From the NCBI GenBank assembly GCA_002049495.1, contig LLYS01000002.1:175034-239033 (forward strand): a DNA stretch of 64,000 nt, written 5' to 3'. Positions 26,514 to 35,477 of the stretch are shown here, in pieces; the stretch's first letter is position 1; every line of letters begins with the position of its first letter. The DNA comes from Epsilonproteobacteria bacterium tcs-49. GTDB taxonomy: Bacteria > Campylobacterota > Campylobacteria > Campylobacterales > Sulfurovaceae. Position numbers and translations under genes: made by a program. Below the pieces are notes generated by a model that saw only the letters and a list, made by a program, of their open reading frames with translations, did not search any database and was not told the origin of the DNA.

Positions 26514-26600
26514 CTTTTATATTGTAGTAGCGCTATTATAGAAAAAGCAAAATTATGCTAAAGTAAGAAAAAAATACTCTTATACGTTTTTGGGACTAAA

Positions 26601-27245
26601 ATGGAGAAATGTTTTCTGTGCGGACGCAAGCGGCTATATCGTTTGCAAAGGGGCTACTACAGGTGCAGCGGCTGCGGCAAAAAGTACAGCGGCAAAAAGG
26701 TGGCGCTGGATACGGCGGTACTGCAGGGGTTTTTACGGCGAGAAAGTGTGCAGGAGTGTGCCCGGAATCTGGGACACCACTACGGCGGCGTACAAAAACG
26801 CTACGCGTTGCTGCGGCGCCTGCTTGTCAATTTTTTGCACGCCGAACATGAGAAAAGCGGCGGCAGGGCGCTGGAGTTTGACGAGTACGTCTACTTAAAA
26901 GCCGACTCCCTGAAGCGCTGGCAAAACTTTTTGAGTTTTGATTACGGCTATATCTACAACGTTATGCTGCCCTCTCTGGCCCAAAAGTACCATATCGCGT
27001 CGCAGCGGGATCTGCGGGAGTTAAAAACCTTTTTACTGCTGCACCGCATCGCCAAATTGCAAAAAAGGGAGAACAGGATCACGCGCTTTTGGCACTTTTT
27101 CGAAAACCATATGCTGCGTTACCGGGGAGTCGACAGCGACAAGTTTATCTTTTATCTCAAAGAGGCGGAGTTTTTTTTCAACTATGAATCAAAGCGCCGC
27201 CAAGAGATCGCAACGGAGCTTTATTTTCGGGGGTTATACGCTTAA
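26601..27245 (+). CDS. IS1595-like transposase remnant or domesticated protein
   Basis: 214 residues. N-terminal zinc ribbon with CFLC and CSGC pairs, then an IS1595-type helix-turn-helix (VQECARNLGHHYGGVQKRYA). LEFDEYVYLK resembles the first catalytic strand (DExYV) of ISXO2 DDE enzymes. The C-terminus (RYRGVDSDKFIFYLKEAEFF, then NYESKRR) resembles the closing YLxEFxxRxNxR of IS1595 transposases. The central part is too short for a full DDE domain of ~300 residues. No terminal inverted repeats were found around it. It is either a decayed copy or a fixed small DNA-binding protein of this phylum. Its stop overlaps the convergent kinase by 4 bases. Confidence 0.6.
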   Translation: MEKCFLCGRKRLYRLQRGYYRCSGCGKKYSGKKVALDTAVLQGFLRRESVQECARNLGHHYGGVQKRYALLRRLLVNFLHAEHEKSGGRALEFDEYVYLKADSLKRWQNFLSFDYGYIYNVMLPSLAQKYHIASQRDLRELKTFLLLHRIAKLQKRENRITRFWHFFENHMLRYRGVDSDKFIFYLKEAEFFFNYESKRRQEIATELYFRGLYA

Positions 27246-28495
27246 TCTGGGTCGTGGGTGTGGACTTCGAAACGGTTGTATCCGTTTTCATAGCGGTAGC
27301 GCAGCGCAAAGCCGTGGACCTGCAGAATCTTGTGGACGATATAGAGCCCCAGGCCAAAGCTTGCGGTGACTTGCTGCTGCCCTTTGATGAAGGGTTCGAA
27401 ATACTTCTGCAAAGGGGCTTGTAGGGGGGCGCCCCTGTTGGAAAAGACCAGATGGTCCCCCTTGCACTCCAGGTACACTTTTTTATCTTCGGCGTACTTG
27501 ATCGCGTTGTCCAGCAGGTTTTTGACCGCGATGGAGAAAAGCTTGAAGTTGACGTGTACCACCTTTTCACAGATCTGTTCTTTAAAAATGATCGATTTAC
27601 TCTCCTCATCGTACAGCAGCATATCTTTTGCGTTGTCGATGATATCTTCGAGGGTGCAGCGCTGCTTTTCGATCTTTCTTGTCGCGGCGATGAGTTCTTC
27701 GATGGAGGCAAACTCGTTGATGAGGTTTTCCAAGCGGGTAAACACTTCGCGCATCTTCTGGGTATTCTCCTCGTTATGGGGCAGTTCGGTAAGCAGTTTT
27801 CCCTTGAGGATGGGGGTTTTTAATTCATGCATAATGTTGCGGATAAAGATGTTGCGCGATTCTTTGAGCGCTTCGAGACGCTGGACCGATTTGACAAACT
27901 CCCGTGCCAGCTGCGCGACTTCGTCGCCGCCTTTAACGCGGTAATCGATATCGAAAGACTCTTCGCCTAAACGGCTCATATGATCGGTTAACACCTTCAG
28001 GGGGTACAGTTTGCGGGCGGTGAGCAGGTAGAGGCCGGCAACCAGAATAAAGATCCCCAAAAAGATCAGCTGCAGCGTCGTATTGAAAAAGTGGGCCGGG
28101 GTGTTGTCTTTGAGCAGATAGCGGGTATCGCCGGTATGCAGCAGCAGATAGTGGTGGTTATTATAGAGGTAAAAATGCACCACCGCGTTGCGTGATAGCT
28201 TTTTGGAAAGAAAACGCTTGATCGCCGGGGTTTTTAACAGGGTCCGTATCCGGTTTGCATCGGTGATAAGTTCGTAGTTGAGCGATTGCAGGGAGCTTTG
28301 CAACTCCTTGCCAAAAACCTTGTCGCGGTGGGCGTTGACCATGATCCGGGAGACGGCGATGTGTTTTCTTTCCAAAAAGTCTTGATGCTGCAAAATGTTG
28401 GTGCGGTGCAAAACAAAATAGCTGGCGACGATCGACATGGCCGCGATGAAAAAAAGCAGCGAAATGGTAAAAAAGATGGAGTTGGGCTTGATCAT
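27242..28495 (-). CDS. ArsS-like sensor histidine kinase
   Basis: 417 residues: TM1 about 10-28, periplasmic domain of ~110 residues with several His (YLYNNHHYLLLHTGDTRYLL), TM2 about 142-162, HAMP, H-box RNIMHELKTPILKGK, N-box NLLDNAIKYA, and a short G-box (ASFGLGLYIVHKIL). The wording of the H-box and overall size match the ArsS (acid-responsive) kinases of Helicobacter and relatives. His-rich periplasmic sensing would fit pH or metal detection. It overlaps the response regulator gene by 4 bases, so the two are a pair. Confidence 0.85.
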   Translation of the reverse strand: MIKPNSIFFTISLLFFIAAMSIVASYFVLHRTNILQHQDFLERKHIAVSRIMVNAHRDKVFGKELQSSLQSLNYELITDANRIRTLLKTPAIKRFLSKKLSRNAVVHFYLYNNHHYLLLHTGDTRYLLKDNTPAHFFNTTLQLIFLGIFILVAGLYLLTARKLYPLKVLTDHMSRLGEESFDIDYRVKGGDEVAQLAREFVKSVQRLEALKESRNIFIRNIMHELKTPILKGKLLTELPHNEENTQKMREVFTRLENLINEFASIEELIAATRKIEKQRCTLEDIIDNAKDMLLYDEESKSIIFKEQICEKVVHVNFKLFSIAVKNLLDNAIKYAEDKKVYLECKGDHLVFSNRGAPLQAPLQKYFEPFIKGQQQVTASFGLGLYIVHKILQVHGFALRYRYENGYNRFEVHTHDPD

Positions 28496-29172
28496 ACATC
28501 CTTAAGCTTATATCCCAGTCCCCGTACGGTGAGCAGGTATTGCGGCTTTTTGGAATTTTCCTCTATCTTCCCGCGTAAACGGCTGATGATGACGGCGATG
28601 GAGCTGCTGGTTTCATTGTCGCTGTGCAGGTATCGGCACTCTTGCAAAATCTCTTCACGGCTGACAACGAATCCTTTGCGCTTGATCAGCAGTGCCAGCA
28701 GTTCGAACTCCCCCGCAGTCAGTTGCAACTCCTCGTCAAAAAAAGTGATAGAGTTTTTATCCCTGTCATGAACGAAGATCTCTTTTTGATCAAGGCTTTG
28801 CAACTGCTTCTTGTGGGTACGTCGGAGCAGGGCTTTGATGCGTACCTCCAACTCCCTGGGGTCGTAGGGTTTTGGCAGATAGTCATCGGCGCCCAGCTCC
28901 AAGGCTGTAACTTTATCGGTGATGTCGCTTCTTGCCGAAGAGATGATGATGGGGACATCATGCTTCTTGACAAGCTCCTTGCACACCTCCAGGCCGTCCA
29001 TACCCGGAAGCGAAAGATCGAGAATGATCAGATCATAACTGTTCAAACCGATACTGCTCAGGGCTATGAAGGGGTCTTCGTAATTATCGATTTGTATATT
29101 GAACTGGCTCAGGTATTGTGTTAAAAGGGTGGCCAGATCAAGATCATCTTCGACCATCGCGATTTTAATCAC
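28492..29172 (-). CDS. ArsR-like OmpR-family response regulator
   Basis: 226 residues from the GTG at 29172, preceded by AAAGGAAG at 6 to 8 bases; the open frame extends 21 codons further but without a good start. Receiver with EDD, phospho-Asp in LIILDLSLPGMDG, Lys in PKPYDPRELE, then a PhoB-type winged helix (QLTAGEFELLALLI, SSIAVIISRLRGKIEE). In Campylobacterota this pair (HP0166/HP0165 type) governs acid and metal responses. It lies next to the nickel operon, separated by the IS1595-like gene. Confidence 0.88.
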   Translation of the reverse strand: MIKIAMVEDDLDLATLLTQYLSQFNIQIDNYEDPFIALSSIGLNSYDLIILDLSLPGMDGLEVCKELVKKHDVPIIISSARSDITDKVTALELGADDYLPKPYDPRELEVRIKALLRRTHKKQLQSLDQKEIFVHDRDKNSITFFDEELQLTAGEFELLALLIKRKGFVVSREEILQECRYLHSDNETSSSIAVIISRLRGKIEENSKKPQYLLTVRGLGYKLKDV

Positions 29173-29345
29173 TGCATCTTCCTTTGGGTTTTTACGGTGT
29201 TGCTTAAGATAGTACCATAACTCTACTTGCGGCACTCTGTATACCTACCCCTTATGATACGGATGTGATTTGCAAGGGGACGTTGAAATTATAAAGCAGC
29301 TTTTTTAATCGATTTTAAACTCATGTTTAATATAAAATTAACAAT

Positions 29346-29615
29346 AGACTTCTTGCGAAACCATAGATTGAACATAGCTTTGTGAATTTGTTCACTCAGC
29401 GAGGCTTTCTTTTGCAGGTGCAGCCATAGCTGCATCAAAAAAGAGTAACGACGCTGATGGGCAAATACACAAAGCCCTACGGGAGGGCAAGGAAAAGGCA
29501 ACCTTTATAAAAGTATAACTTTTGAATTAGCTACGGCTAGTCCTTCAAGTTATATTTTTCAAATCTTACCTTTTCTTTGCCCTCTATGTCTAACCTATGG
29601 TTTTGCAAAAAGTCT
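29346..29615. mobile_element. Nested-palindrome MITE-like element
   Basis: A 270-bp element fills part of a 652-base stretch without genes (29173-29824). Ends are 32-bp inverted repeats (29346-29377 and 29584-29615) that agree at 27 positions and begin AGACTT. Both are flanked by AAT (29343-29345 and 29616-29618), a 3-bp putative target duplication. The inside is two further long hairpins placed end to end: 29377-29475, arms GCTTTGTG..TCAGCG with an inner TGCAG/CTGCA stem, and 29483-29584, arms starting GAGGGCAA and meeting at TAGC-TACG-GCTA. Only 7 bases separate them. There is no transposase. The rest of the gap (29173-29345, 29619-29764) shows nothing clear. Confidence 0.75.
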
Positions 29616-29764
29616 AATACTACACAGTGGATCGGAAGCTTTTAGAAAAAATATCCACCGATAAAGTGATAAATGGGGAAAAACGGTTACAAACTGTTAC
29701 AATAGTAAACACCCTCTCGGCAGAAGTTATGAAATTACACAGATTATTGGACAATGCTATACTG

Positions 29765-29793
29765 TTGCTATGTTAAAAAAATATAGTTATAAT
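29765..29793 (+). promoter_or_regulatory. Sigma70-like promoter of acsA
   Basis: TTGCTA (29765-29770) and TATAAT (29788-29793) with 17 bases between, 31 bases before the acsA start codon. Confidence 0.6.
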
Positions 29794-29824
29794 TAACGAA
29801 TCAACACAGATAAAAGGAAACTTC

Positions 29825-31786
29825 ATGTCTAAAATTTATCATCCTCAAAAGAAGATGTTTAAAGAGCCGCTTATTAAAAATATGTGCGAATATACTGAGT
29901 TAGTAGAGAAGTTTGAAGAGGATTACGAGGGAACGTGGGCATGTTTTGCCGATGAGAAAATCGATTGGTTTAAACCCTACGACAAGATCCTTGATGAAAG
30001 CGATGCACCGTTTTATAAATGGTTTGACGGCGGGGAGCTTAACGTTGCCCACCAGTGTATCGACAGACACTTAGAAACCAAAAAGAATAAAGCCGCGATC
30101 ATCTTCGAAGGCGACAACGGGGACCAAAGAATTTTGACGTACCGTGAACTGTACTATGAAGTGAACAAAACCGCGAACATGTTTAAAAACAAGTTCGGTG
30201 TGAAAAAGGGCGACAGAGTCGTTATCTATATGCCTATGATTCCCGAAGCGGCGGTAGCGATGCTGGCGTGTGCGAGAATCGGCGCGATCCACTCCATCGT
30301 TTTCGGCGGGTTCAGTGCCGACGCGCTGCGTGACCGGATTATCGACGCGGAAGCAAAACTCGTCGTCACCGCCGACGGGGCGTATAGAAAAGGCAAACCC
30401 TACATGCTCAAGCCCGTCGTGGACAAAGCTTTGGAAGAGGGATGCGAATGCGTAGAGAAAGTGTGCATCGTCGAGCGAAACGGCGAGGATATCGAGTGGG
30501 TTGCCGGACGTGATTACTCCTTTGAGGAGCTTGTAAAAAATGAATCCAGCAAGTGTGACGCAGAGCCCGTGGATAGCGAGCATCCGCTGTTTTTACTCTA
30601 TACAAGCGGATCCACAGGCAAACCAAAAGGGGTGCAGCACTCCAGTGCGGGTTATATCCTCTGGGCGCAGATGACGATGGAGTGGACCTTTGATATCAAA
30701 GACAACGACACCTTCTGGTGCACCGCCGATATCGGTTGGATCACCGGACACACCTACATCATCTACGGACCGCTTGCGGCGGGGGCGACGACGGTGATGT
30801 TTGAAGGCGTACCCACCTTCCCCGACGCGGGACGCTGCTGGAAGATGGTCGAAGAGTATCGTATCAACCAGTTCTATACGGCGCCTACGGCGATCCGTCT
30901 CCTGCACAAAACGGGTGCGGACGAGCCTGCGAAATACGACCTTAGCAGCTTGAGAATCCTCGGAACCGTCGGCGAGCCTATCGACCCCGAAGCGTGGAGC
31001 TGGTATTACAACGAAGTGGGAAGCGGACAGTGCTCTATCGTCGATACGTGGTGGCAAACGGAAACGGGCGGTCATATGATTACGCCGCTGCCCGCGGCAA
31101 CGCCGATCAAGCCCGCATGCGCAACCTTCCCGCTGCCGGGTATCAAAGCCGAAGTGATCGAAGCCGACGGGACGCCCACCGAAGCCGGCGAGAAAGGCTA
31201 CCTCTGCATTACCAAACCGTGGCCCTCTATGATCAGAACGATCTGGGGTGACAAGGAGCGGTTTAAAAAATCCTACTTCGGCGATTGCAAAAAAGATGGC
31301 AAACCCGTATACTTCAGCGGCGACGGTGCCATGAAAGATGAAGAGGGTTACATCACCATCACCGGAAGAACCGACGACGTTATCAACGTCAGCGGTCACA
31401 GAATGGGGACAGCCGAGGTCGAAGCCGCGGTGAAAAACCACGACCACGTCGCGGAAGTGGCGGTCGTGGGCAAACCCCACGATATCAAAGGCGAGGGGAT
31501 CTTCGCCTACGTCGTACTCAAATCCGTACCCGTCGAGGAAAAGGACGTGGTTGCCGATGAGATGGAACTGATCAAAGAGATCAACGGCGTGATCAAAAAC
31601 GAGATCGGTGCCATCGCCTTGTGTGACGACATCGCTTTCGTACCCGGCCTTCCCAAAACGCGAAGCGGGAAGATTATGAGAAGAATCCTGCGAAGCCTGG
31701 CCAAAGGCGAAGAGGTGAAACAAGATACCTCTACGCTTGAAGACCCCTCCATCGTCGGAAAGATCAAAGAGATCCTCGACGCCTAA
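29825..31786 (+). CDS. acsA: Acetyl-coenzyme A synthetase
   Basis: 653 residues, full length. AMP-binding motif [31 protein letters not shown], hinge region [14 protein letters not shown], and the C-terminal catalytic Lys motif [14 protein letters not shown], which is the usual site of regulatory acetylation. It activates acetate to acetyl-CoA with ATP through acetyl-AMP. SD AAAAGGAAA ahead of the ATG. It stands alone, with its own promoter and a strong terminator. Confidence 0.97.
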   Translation: MSKIYHPQKKMFKEPLIKNMCEYTELVEKFEEDYEGTWACFADEKIDWFKPYDKILDESDAPFYKWFDGGELNVAHQCIDRHLETKKNKAAIIFEGDNGDQRILTYRELYYEVNKTANMFKNKFGVKKGDRVVIYMPMIPEAAVAMLACARIGAIHSIVFGGFSADALRDRIIDAEAKLVVTADGAYRKGKPYMLKPVVDKALEEGCECVEKVCIVERNGEDIEWVAGRDYSFEELVKNESSKCDAEPVDSEHPLFLLYTSGSTGKPKGVQHSSAGYILWAQMTMEWTFDIKDNDTFWCTADIGWITGHTYIIYGPLAAGATTVMFEGVPTFPDAGRCWKMVEEYRINQFYTAPTAIRLLHKTGADEPAKYDLSSLRILGTVGEPIDPEAWSWYYNEVGSGQCSIVDTWWQTETGGHMITPLPAATPIKPACATFPLPGIKAEVIEADGTPTEAGEKGYLCITKPWPSMIRTIWGDKERFKKSYFGDCKKDGKPVYFSGDGAMKDEEGYITITGRTDDVINVSGHRMGTAEVEAAVKNHDHVAEVAVVGKPHDIKGEGIFAYVVLKSVPVEEKDVVADEMELIKEINGVIKNEIGAIALCDDIAFVPGLPKTRSGKIMRRILRSLAKGEEVKQDTSTLEDPSIVGKIKEILDA

Positions 31787-31787
31787 T

Positions 31788-31812
31788 AAAAGCGGGATCT
31801 TCCCGCTTTTTT
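31788..31812 (+). terminator. Intrinsic terminator of acsA
   Basis: AAAAGCGGGA, loop TCT, TCCCGCTTTTTT: a perfect 10-bp stem with a T-run, starting 2 bases past the stop. Confidence 0.9.
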
Positions 31813-31866
31813 AACTAAAGCTTACACAAAGTTGTTAATCTGTTAGAGCAAAATTAACAGACTTAT

Positions 31867-31882
31867 AGTATAATGTTATACT
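31867..31882. promoter_or_regulatory. Palindrome over the -10 region of the lapD-like gene
   Basis: AGTATA-ATGT-TATACT contains TATAAT (31869-31874), a likely -10 box, inside a perfect 6-bp inverted repeat. It may be an operator; no regulator assigned. Confidence 0.4.
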
Positions 31883-31903
31883 CTCCTGAGTGAAGGATAT
31901 ACT

Positions 31904-33820
31904 ATGAGTTTGTTTAAAAAAATTTTCAGCTTCTCTCTGTTGATACTTTTTATTGCCCTGAGCGCTCTTTTTCTTCTGCTGCTACAAAAGGAGCAAAGCG
32001 CTATAGAGCAGCGGCTGCGAACGGATGTGGAAAACAGGGTGGCAAAGTACGATGACTTGCTGCACCAAAGCACCCTGTCGCAAAAACAGTTGGATCTGTT
32101 CGCCGATAAACTCTTTGCAAATCCGGCGATAAAAAGCGTCGAGATCAACGATTTTTTAAACAAACGCATCTATTACAGGGAAAACTCCCTCCCCCACGAA
32201 AGTGTCCCGGACTGGTTCCGCGGCAGCATCGGATTTAACCTTGAAGCGATCAATACCTATACCGAAAACAGCAAACAGGAAAACCTCTCCATTACCGTAG
32301 CGTTAAACGCCGGGCGATTCTATGCCCCGCTATATGAAAAACTGCTTTGGTATCTGCAGCTGGGAGGCGGAGTCTCTTTTCTTTTTGCGCTGCTCTTTGC
32401 AGCGGGGTTGCGCAGCTTCGTAAACCCCCTGAACGAGATCCGCAAACAGGTGGTTTTTTTAAAGGAAAACAAATTTTACGAAGCTCCGAAGTTACCCAAA
32501 AGCAGCGATTTGAAAGAGATCTCGGCTATGCTCAACGCCGTCGCCGTGCGCTTAAAGGAGAAGTTTAGCAAAGATACGGAGCTGCTGAATAAATACTACA
32601 ACGTGATTTATAACGATGATGAGACGGGCCTGAACAACCGCAACTACTTTATGATGAACCTGGTTTCCGAGTTGGAAAACAACGCTTCGGATGCTTCGGG
32701 ACTGGTATGTTTCGTCAAGATTTCCAATTACGATCTTTTACACAACGAACACGGCTTCCGCCGGGTGATGCACGCACTCAAGCAGTTTGTGCAGATTTTG
32801 GAAAAGATGCCTTTGGAGTATACGGTACTGGCGCGTATCAAACCCGATACCTTCGCTTATATTTTGGCCGAACAGGAGTTTGAAGACAGTAAGCACAAGA
32901 TCAAGCGCTACTATAATCAGCTGCAGATGGTCCTGGACAACCATTTTGAGCGGACGGCCGACGTGGCGGTTGCCGCATCGGAGTTTTACCGGGGAGAGAG
33001 TGTGAAAAACGTGCTTTCAAGGGTGGATACGAGCCTCAACGAAGCGATGATGAAAAATAGCGAAGAGAGGATCGCCTTTGCCGATACGGGAAGAAAGGCC
33101 CTCTCCAAAGAGGAGCGCATCGCTTTGGTGGATTACGCGTTCAATAAGGATGGGTTTGCTTTGGAGATGCGCCCGATCCAGGATATGAAAAGCGGCAAAA
33201 ACAACTTTTTGAAAGCGGTGATCAATTTAAAGGATGAAAAGGGCAACAGTTATACCAAAAGCGAATTTCTTTCTATCTTGTATGAGAAAAACCTTGTGGC
33301 GGATTTTGACAAGCACGTTTTGCAAAGCGTGATCCGCAAGTACAAACTGCTCAACCATCCCATCCGCATCATGATCTCCATCTCCAAAGAGTTTATCAAA
33401 AGCCTGGAGCATGTGCGCTGGCTTGCAGACGAACTGGAGCAGCTCGGGGGCAACGATAATTTGAAATTCTGCCTTAGTATCAAAGACAGCGTAGCGGAGA
33501 AGGAGGAGGAGAGTTTAAAACGGTTTTCCGACCTGGTACACAAATTTCACCACTCCCTCGCCATCGACGGGTTTACGCTCAACCACCAAAAGATCGATTA
33601 TATCCAGCGGATCAAACCCAAATATATCGTCGTGGGACAGGAGTACGTGGAATCGCTGTACGAGGAGGAGAAAACCCGCGTCAAAGCGCTGAACTTCATC
33701 GTCGACAAACTGGGTGCCAAGATCATCGTCACCTATATCGACCGCCCAGAAACCATCGCGGGGCTCAAAGAGTTGGAGGTGGATTACCTGATCAGCTCAA
33801 ATTACCGGGGTGAATACTAA
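31904..33820 (+). CDS. lapD: LapD-like c-di-GMP receptor (degenerate GGDEF-EAL)
   Basis: 638 residues. TM1 about 7-27, a periplasmic LapD_MoxY-type domain of ~125 residues (ESVPDWFRGSIGF near its end), TM2 about 147-170, HAMP, degenerate GGDEF (ARIKPDTFAYILAE in place of the GGDEF strand) and degenerate EAL (FALEMRPIQDMKSG instead of xxYQPIVxxxxG; the DDFG motif is absent). This is the layout of LapD, which reads c-di-GMP inside the cell and controls the periplasmic protease LapG, thereby keeping adhesins on the surface. No lapG or adhesin gene lies in the window. Catalysis is not expected. Confidence 0.85.
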   Translation: MSLFKKIFSFSLLILFIALSALFLLLLQKEQSAIEQRLRTDVENRVAKYDDLLHQSTLSQKQLDLFADKLFANPAIKSVEINDFLNKRIYYRENSLPHESVPDWFRGSIGFNLEAINTYTENSKQENLSITVALNAGRFYAPLYEKLLWYLQLGGGVSFLFALLFAAGLRSFVNPLNEIRKQVVFLKENKFYEAPKLPKSSDLKEISAMLNAVAVRLKEKFSKDTELLNKYYNVIYNDDETGLNNRNYFMMNLVSELENNASDASGLVCFVKISNYDLLHNEHGFRRVMHALKQFVQILEKMPLEYTVLARIKPDTFAYILAEQEFEDSKHKIKRYYNQLQMVLDNHFERTADVAVAASEFYRGESVKNVLSRVDTSLNEAMMKNSEERIAFADTGRKALSKEERIALVDYAFNKDGFALEMRPIQDMKSGKNNFLKAVINLKDEKGNSYTKSEFLSILYEKNLVADFDKHVLQSVIRKYKLLNHPIRIMISISKEFIKSLEHVRWLADELEQLGGNDNLKFCLSIKDSVAEKEEESLKRFSDLVHKFHHSLAIDGFTLNHQKIDYIQRIKPKYIVVGQEYVESLYEEEKTRVKALNFIVDKLGAKIIVTYIDRPETIAGLKELEVDYLISSNYRGEY

Positions 33821-33835
33821 ATAGACAACCGATCG

Positions 33836-33864
33836 TTGTTTCTTTAAGTATATAACGCTATAAT
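33836..33864 (+). promoter_or_regulatory. Sigma70 promoter of the mod operon
   Basis: TTGTTT (33836-33841), 17-base spacer, TATAAT (33859-33864). Transcription would begin near 33871, just ahead of the ModE box. Confidence 0.7.
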
Positions 33865-33896
33865 GGACGGCGTAGAAACGAATTTTGCATGCATAC

Positions 33897-33920
33897 CGTT
33901 ATCTACCAATGTATATAACG
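33897..33920. promoter_or_regulatory. ModE operator (Mo box)
   Basis: 24-bp inverted repeat of the form CGTTAT-N-TAC-N4-GTA-N-ATAACG. Length and outer CGTTAT/ATAACG arms equal those of the known E. coli modA operator. It lies between the mod promoter and the SD of modE (AAGGAG 33924-33929), so ModE-molybdate binding would block its own operon. Confidence 0.8.
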
Positions 33921-33935
33921 AACAAGGAGCCGCCG

Positions 33936-34718
33936 GTGGAACTGCAATCATCACTTACCCTTCTTAGCGACAACCAGCCCCTGCTTTTGGAAAAGCGGAT
34001 CAGGTTGCTTGAAGCGATCGAGCAACACGGATCGATCTCCAAAGCCGCCAAGGCCGTTCCCATGAGTTACAAAGCTGCGTGGGAAGCGATCGACAGTATC
34101 AACAACCTCTCTTCAAAGCCCGTGGTCGAGCGGGAAACGGGAGGCAAAGGGGGCGGGGGAACGGTTGTCACCCCCTACGGCAAGAAGCTTATAGAGATGT
34201 TTTACCTGCTGAAAAAGCAGCACCAGCTCTTCATAGACAAACTGTGTGAGAATGCGGATTTTGACAGCGGCGACTTGGGGAATTTAAAAAGGATAGCTAT
34301 GCAGATCAGTGCGCGGAACCAGCTGCAAGGCCGCGTCCTCTCTTTACATACGGGGGAGGTAAGCGGACGTGTGGTCTTGGAGCTTAAAAGTAAAGAGCGT
34401 ATCACCGCCAACATCACCAAAGATGCCGTGGAAAATCTCGGCTTGCGCGAGGGGATGGATGCGGTAGCGATATTTAAATCCTCCTCGGTACTGGTCGCAA
34501 AGGAGGAAAACCTCCGTCTCAGTGCCCAGAATAGTTTGTCGGGACCGATCATACAGATTACGACGGGGGAGGTAAACGTGGAAGTGATAGCCAGAATCGG
34601 CCAGGATGAAACGATCGCCGCGGTCATTACCAAAGGGGCGTGCGAGGAGTTGGACCTGCAGGTCGGAAACCGCGTCACGATGCTTGTAAAATCCTCTTCG
34701 GTCATGGTCGGCGTATAG
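33936..34718 (+). CDS. modE: Molybdate-responsive regulator ModE
   Basis: 260 residues from GTG 33936, chosen because AAGGAG sits 6 bases ahead; the in-frame ATG at 33909 lies inside the ModE operator. N-terminal winged helix (HGSISKAAKAVPMSYKAAWE, then ERETGGKGGGGTVVTPYGK), followed by two Mop/TOBE domains of about 65 residues (NQLQGRVLSLHTGEVSGRV and NSLSGPIIQITTGEVNVEV). Molybdate binds between Mop domains of a dimer and drives DNA binding. First gene of modEA-mop-BCD. Confidence 0.93.
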   Translation: MELQSSLTLLSDNQPLLLEKRIRLLEAIEQHGSISKAAKAVPMSYKAAWEAIDSINNLSSKPVVERETGGKGGGGTVVTPYGKKLIEMFYLLKKQHQLFIDKLCENADFDSGDLGNLKRIAMQISARNQLQGRVLSLHTGEVSGRVVLELKSKERITANITKDAVENLGLREGMDAVAIFKSSSVLVAKEENLRLSAQNSLSGPIIQITTGEVNVEVIARIGQDETIAAVITKGACEELDLQVGNRVTMLVKSSSVMVGV

Positions 34719-34730
34719 TAAAGGATATAT

Positions 34731-35477
34731 ATGAAAAAGTTTATCATAGTAACGGCAGTGCTGCTTTCGACTCTGAGTGCGGCACAGATCAAAGTTGCGG
34801 TGGCAGCAAACGTCAGCTACGCCATTGAACCGTTGAAAAAAGCTTTCAACGAGCGCTACCCCGATACGGAGGTGCAGGTGGTACTTGGCAGCAGCGGCAA
34901 ACTGACCGCCCAGATCAAAAACGGCGCCCCCTACGATCTGTTCATGGCGGCGAATATGAGATACCCCCAAGCCCTGCGAAATGACGCCATAGCCGTGACC
35001 GACCCGGTGGTATATGCCCAGGGAGCGATCGCGATGCTAAGTGTAAAAAAGCGTGATTTCTCACGGGGTATCGGTATCATCGAACAAAAAGAGATCGATC
35101 GGATCGCCGTAGCCAATCCCAAAACGGCACCCTATGGCGTAGCGGCTGTGGAAGCGATGAAAAATGCGGGGCTGTATGAACGGGTGAAGGGGAGATTCAT
35201 CTATGCCGAAAGTATCTCCCAGACGGTACAGTATGCCACCACCGCAGCCGATATAGGCTTTATCGCAAAATCCTCGCTGTTTAGCCCCAAGATGGTTCGT
35301 TTTCGTCAAGGGAAAAACTGGTCGGATGTGGACCCCAAGCTCTATACGCCCATCAAACAGGGGATCGTTATCTTAAAAAGCGGCGAAGGCAAAGCCGGGG
35401 CGGAAGCGTTTTACCGATTTATCCTCGGCGAACAGGCGGGCCGTATCTTCAAAGATTTTGGATACCTGGTGCCATGA
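34731..35477 (+). CDS. modA: Molybdate ABC transporter substrate-binding protein ModA
   Basis: 248 residues with signal peptide (MKKFIIVTAVLLSTLSAA). The mature chain starts IKVAVAANVSYAIEPLKKAF and has the oxyanion-site motifs GSSGKLTAQIKNGAPYDLF and NPKTAPYGVAAVEAM. It captures molybdate or tungstate in the periplasm for ModBC. It overlaps the next gene by 4 bases. The GSSGKL pocket fits the molybdate/tungstate ModA group; which of the two it prefers is open. Confidence 0.92.
   Translation: MKKFIIVTAVLLSTLSAAQIKVAVAANVSYAIEPLKKAFNERYPDTEVQVVLGSSGKLTAQIKNGAPYDLFMAANMRYPQALRNDAIAVTDPVVYAQGAIAMLSVKKRDFSRGIGIIEQKEIDRIAVANPKTAPYGVAAVEAMKNAGLYERVKGRFIYAESISQTVQYATTAADIGFIAKSSLFSPKMVRFRQGKNWSDVDPKLYTPIKQGIVILKSGEGKAGAEAFYRFILGEQAGRIFKDFGYLVP

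Noticed and set aside
26534..26557. Possible NikR box (TATTATA, 10 bases, AATTATG) before the nickel operon
   Set aside because: The spacing is one base short of the Helicobacter form and the halves are poorly symmetric in an AT-rich stretch.
29289..29501. 70-codon minus-strand frame across the MITE-like element
   Set aside because: It crosses the element boundary and the composition reflects hairpin arms; not a credible gene.
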